Origin: Deltaproteobacteria bacterium
GTDB taxonomy: Bacteria; Desulfobacterota; Desulfarculia; Adiutricales; Adiutricaceae
NCBI GenBank assembly: GCA_031267005.1
Contig: JAIRZX010000606.1
Coordinates: forward strand, 1-5,997
Length of the DNA: 5,997 nucleotides
Direction of reading: 5' to 3'
In this document: positions 5,903-5,997 of the stretch, piece by piece
How positions within the stretch are numbered: the first letter of the stretch is position 1
Layout of the letters: each line of letters starts with the position of its first letter
The notes under the pieces: generated by a model
The model's database searches: none
What the model saw: the letters and a program-made list of their open reading frames with translations, nothing else
Told to the model about the DNA's origin: nothing
Translations under genes and position numbers: made by a program

Positions 5903-5997
5903 TAGGCGGATAGGAGGATAGGAGGATAGGAGGATAGGAGGATAGGAGGATAGGAGGATAGGAGGATAGGAGGATAGGAGGATAGGAGGATAGGAGG
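5854..5997. repeat. 8-bp simple-sequence array (18 units, truncated by the window end)
   Basis: There are six copies of AAAGGAGG (5854-5901), one variant ATAGGCGG (5902-5909), then eleven exact copies of ATAGGAGG (5910-5997) running off the right edge. The two halves differ by one base in the unit, so the array grew by two separate expansions. The unit is not a multiple of three. On the minus strand the right half reads PPILLSSY over and over in every frame without a stop, and the left half reads PPFLLSSF. On the plus strand the right half gives a TAG every 24 bases in each frame. Each plus-strand unit contains AGGAGG, the consensus Shine-Dalgarno core. Gain or loss of a unit would shift frame in any minus-strand gene that crosses it. 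Confidence 0.95.

Noticed and set aside
5298..5921. Plus-strand frame of 207 codons
   Set aside because: It is Arg/Gly/Ser-rich and motif-free, ends in the repeat array, and lies opposite minus-strand segments that look far more protein-like. It remains the main alternative if those segments prove false.
5854..5997. CRISPR array
   Set aside because: Units are 8 bp and directly adjacent with no unique spacers, so it is a simple-sequence repeat.

Overview
The window reads as chromosomal DNA of a GC-rich bacterium. The coding stretches are strongly biased to G/C at third codon positions and to Ala, Pro, Gly and Arg. Two abrupt AT-rich islands lie at about 1-370 and 4205-4300. The best family match, SrfA-like proteins, is a Gram-negative (proteobacterial) family, so a GC-rich proteobacterium is the most likely source. 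Nothing in the window fixes the taxon more tightly.

Layout: (1) 1-366 is an AT-rich, gene-free island with operator-like repeats and a terminator-like inverted repeat. (2) 528-1985 and 2458-3825 are two minus-strand paralogues. They share an N-terminal domain with a VxGxPVLAGW motif, a Pro/Ala-rich linker, one membrane segment, a short charged helix, a Pro-rich spacer and a Cys-rich C-terminal domain. I place them in the SrfA family, whose function is poorly understood and which usually sits next to srfB and srfC. No srfB or srfC is visible here. The paralogues are separated by a 472-base GC-rich spacer holding a 16-bp tandem repeat and a hairpin. (3) 3826-4520 has no convincing gene but includes a second AT-rich island with a minus-strand extended -10 promoter candidate. 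(4) 4521-5853, minus strand, looks like decayed coding sequence. Protein-like, GC3-rich stretches run through different frames and are joined only by frameshifts, one at a 7-base C run. (5) 5854-5997 is an 8-bp tandem repeat array of 18 units that runs off the right edge.

The two intact genes would place two related, single-pass membrane proteins in the inner membrane, with the cysteine-bearing domain probably in the periplasm. The downstream gene has no clear Shine-Dalgarno and a -10-like element placed for a leaderless transcript. The upstream gene has a good Shine-Dalgarno. The most unusual parts are the paralogous pair itself and the simple-sequence array. Every array unit carries AGGAGG on the plus strand, and the minus strand is free of stops in all frames, so copy-number change could alter the reading frame of whatever gene crosses it.
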